Assembly (NCBI GenBank): GCA_017861355.1 | Contig: JAGFXQ010000224.1 | Coordinates: 1 to 6,000, forward strand | DNA from: Bacillota bacterium | GTDB taxonomy: Bacteria; Bacillota; Clostridia; Lachnospirales; Lachnospiraceae | DNA: 6,000 nucleotides | Direction of reading: 5' to 3' | Part shown: in pieces, positions 5,245 to 6,000 of the stretch | Layout: the number at the start of each line of letters is the position of its first letter | Numbering within the stretch: position 1 is the stretch's first letter | Translations under genes and position numbers: made by a program | Notes under the pieces: generated by a model | Seen by the model: the letters and a program-made list of their open reading frames with translations, nothing else | The model's database searches: none | Told to the model about the DNA's origin: nothing

Positions 5245-6000
5245 ATGAGTGAGTATTATTCACCAAACGAAGTAGAGAAGAAGTGGCAGGCAACATGGGA
5301 GAAGGAACAGGCATTTAAGGTCGGAACGGATAAATCAAAGCCGAAGTTCTATGCATTGGTTGAGTTCCCCTATCCATCAGGACAGGGTCTGCATGTTGGC
5401 CATCCGAGACCTTATACTGCTCTGGATATCATCGCAAGAAAGAGAAGATTGGAAGGCTATAATGTATTATATCCGATGGGTTGGGATGCATTTGGACTTC
5501 CGACAGAAAACTATGCAATCAAGAACCATATTCATCCGAAGATTGTTACTAAGAAGAATGTGGAACGTTTTACTGAACAGTTGAAATCCTTGGGTTATTC
5601 CTTTGATTGGGATAGAGAGATTAACACAACCGACCCGGAATATTATAAATGGACACAATGGATCTTTCTTCAGTTATTTAAGAAAGGTCTTGCTTATAAG
5701 TCAGAGATGCCGATTAACTGGTGTACCTCCTGTAAAGTGGGTCTTGCCAATGAAGAGGTAGTCGGTGGTGTTTGTGAACGCTGCGGTGGCGAAGTGGTTC
5801 GTAAGGTTAAGAGCCAGTGGATGTTAAAAATCACAGAGTATGCGGATAAATTAATTGATGATCTGGAGAATGTGAATTATATCGATAAGATCAAAGTATC
5901 TCAGATTAACTGGATTGGCCGAAGCGTAGGTGCTGAAGTAGACTTTAAGATCGCAGGTAAGGAGGAGAGCCTCCGAGTATTTACCACCAGACCGGATACC
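5245..6000 (+). CDS. leuS: Leucyl-tRNA synthetase, N-terminal part (3' end outside the window)
   Basis: Open from the ATG at 5245 to the window end, 252 codons; full-length enzymes have about 800-880 residues. TAAGGAGG (5228-5235) lies nine bases before the start. The enzyme attaches leucine to tRNA-Leu in the cytosol and belongs to class Ia. Visible are the N-terminal NEVEKKWQATWE segment (8-19), the catalytic entry FPYPSGQGLHVGH (41-53) with the HIGH-type motif HVGH at 50-53, and YPMGWDAFGLPTENYAI (76-92). A zinc-binding insertion follows with cysteine pairs C160/C163 and C177/C180, then the start of the editing (CP1) region after about residue 210. The KMSKS motif would be beyond the window. 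The T-box with a leucine specifier and an A-discriminator-matching bulge independently supports the identity. The frame is uninterrupted in the visible part. Confidence 0.97.
   Translation, partial: MSEYYSPNEVEKKWQATWEKEQAFKVGTDKSKPKFYALVEFPYPSGQGLHVGHPRPYTALDIIARKRRLEGYNVLYPMGWDAFGLPTENYAIKNHIHPKIVTKKNVERFTEQLKSLGYSFDWDREINTTDPEYYKWTQWIFLQLFKKGLAYKSEMPINWCTSCKVGLANEEVVGGVCERCGGEVVRKVKSQWMLKITEYADKLIDDLENVNYIDKIKVSQINWIGRSVGAEVDFKIAGKEESLRVFTTRPDT

Noticed and set aside
5351..5584. Plus-strand open frame of 77 codons within leuS
   Set aside because: It lies in an alternative frame of the conserved catalytic entry of leucyl-tRNA synthetase.

Overview
The window looks like a chromosomal segment from a low-to-moderate GC Gram-positive anaerobe, most likely a Clostridia member close to the Lachnospiraceae. 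The reasons are strong AGGAGG-type Shine-Dalgarno sites, near-consensus sigma-A promoters, U-tract terminators, a T-box leader in front of leuS, an intracellular GH51 arabinofuranosidase, and a small eight-cysteine protein of a type I associate with Clostridia. This assignment is an inference; no rRNA or other taxonomic marker is present.

Layout. (1) 1-660: the 3' part of an EamA/DMT-type membrane transporter, cut by the window edge and closed by a clear intrinsic terminator at 688-722. (2) 733-2585: a two-gene unit. A strong promoter and an operator-like palindrome precede a GH51 alpha-L-arabinofuranosidase. Its stop codon overlaps the start of a small cysteine-rich protein (TAATG junction). 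(3) 2596-3513, minus strand: a 305-residue ArsR-type winged-helix regulator with a large extra C-terminal domain, convergent with the arabinofuranosidase unit. Its own promoter carries a palindromic element just downstream of the -10 that resembles the one at the arabinofuranosidase promoter. (4) 3807-4847: a GAF-GGDEF diguanylate cyclase with its own leader region. (5) 4858-6000: a leuS transcription unit made of a promoter, a T-box leader with a CUC specifier and a UGGU tRNA-acceptor-binding bulge, a terminator hairpin, and the first 252 codons of leucyl-tRNA synthetase.

How the parts fit. The most coherent hypothesis is a local arabinose-polymer utilisation switch. The ArsR-like protein would bind related palindromes at its own promoter and at the arabinofuranosidase promoter, with its C-terminal domain sensing a ligand. 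The diguanylate cyclase and leuS look like independent neighbouring units. The leuS promoter is embedded in an inverted repeat that follows the cyclase gene.

I found no CRISPR array, insertion sequence, tRNA, rRNA or phage module. Nothing here can be called a new system with confidence. The most interesting points are the shared operator-like sites, the fused regulator, and the cysteine-rich gene translationally coupled to a glycosidase.
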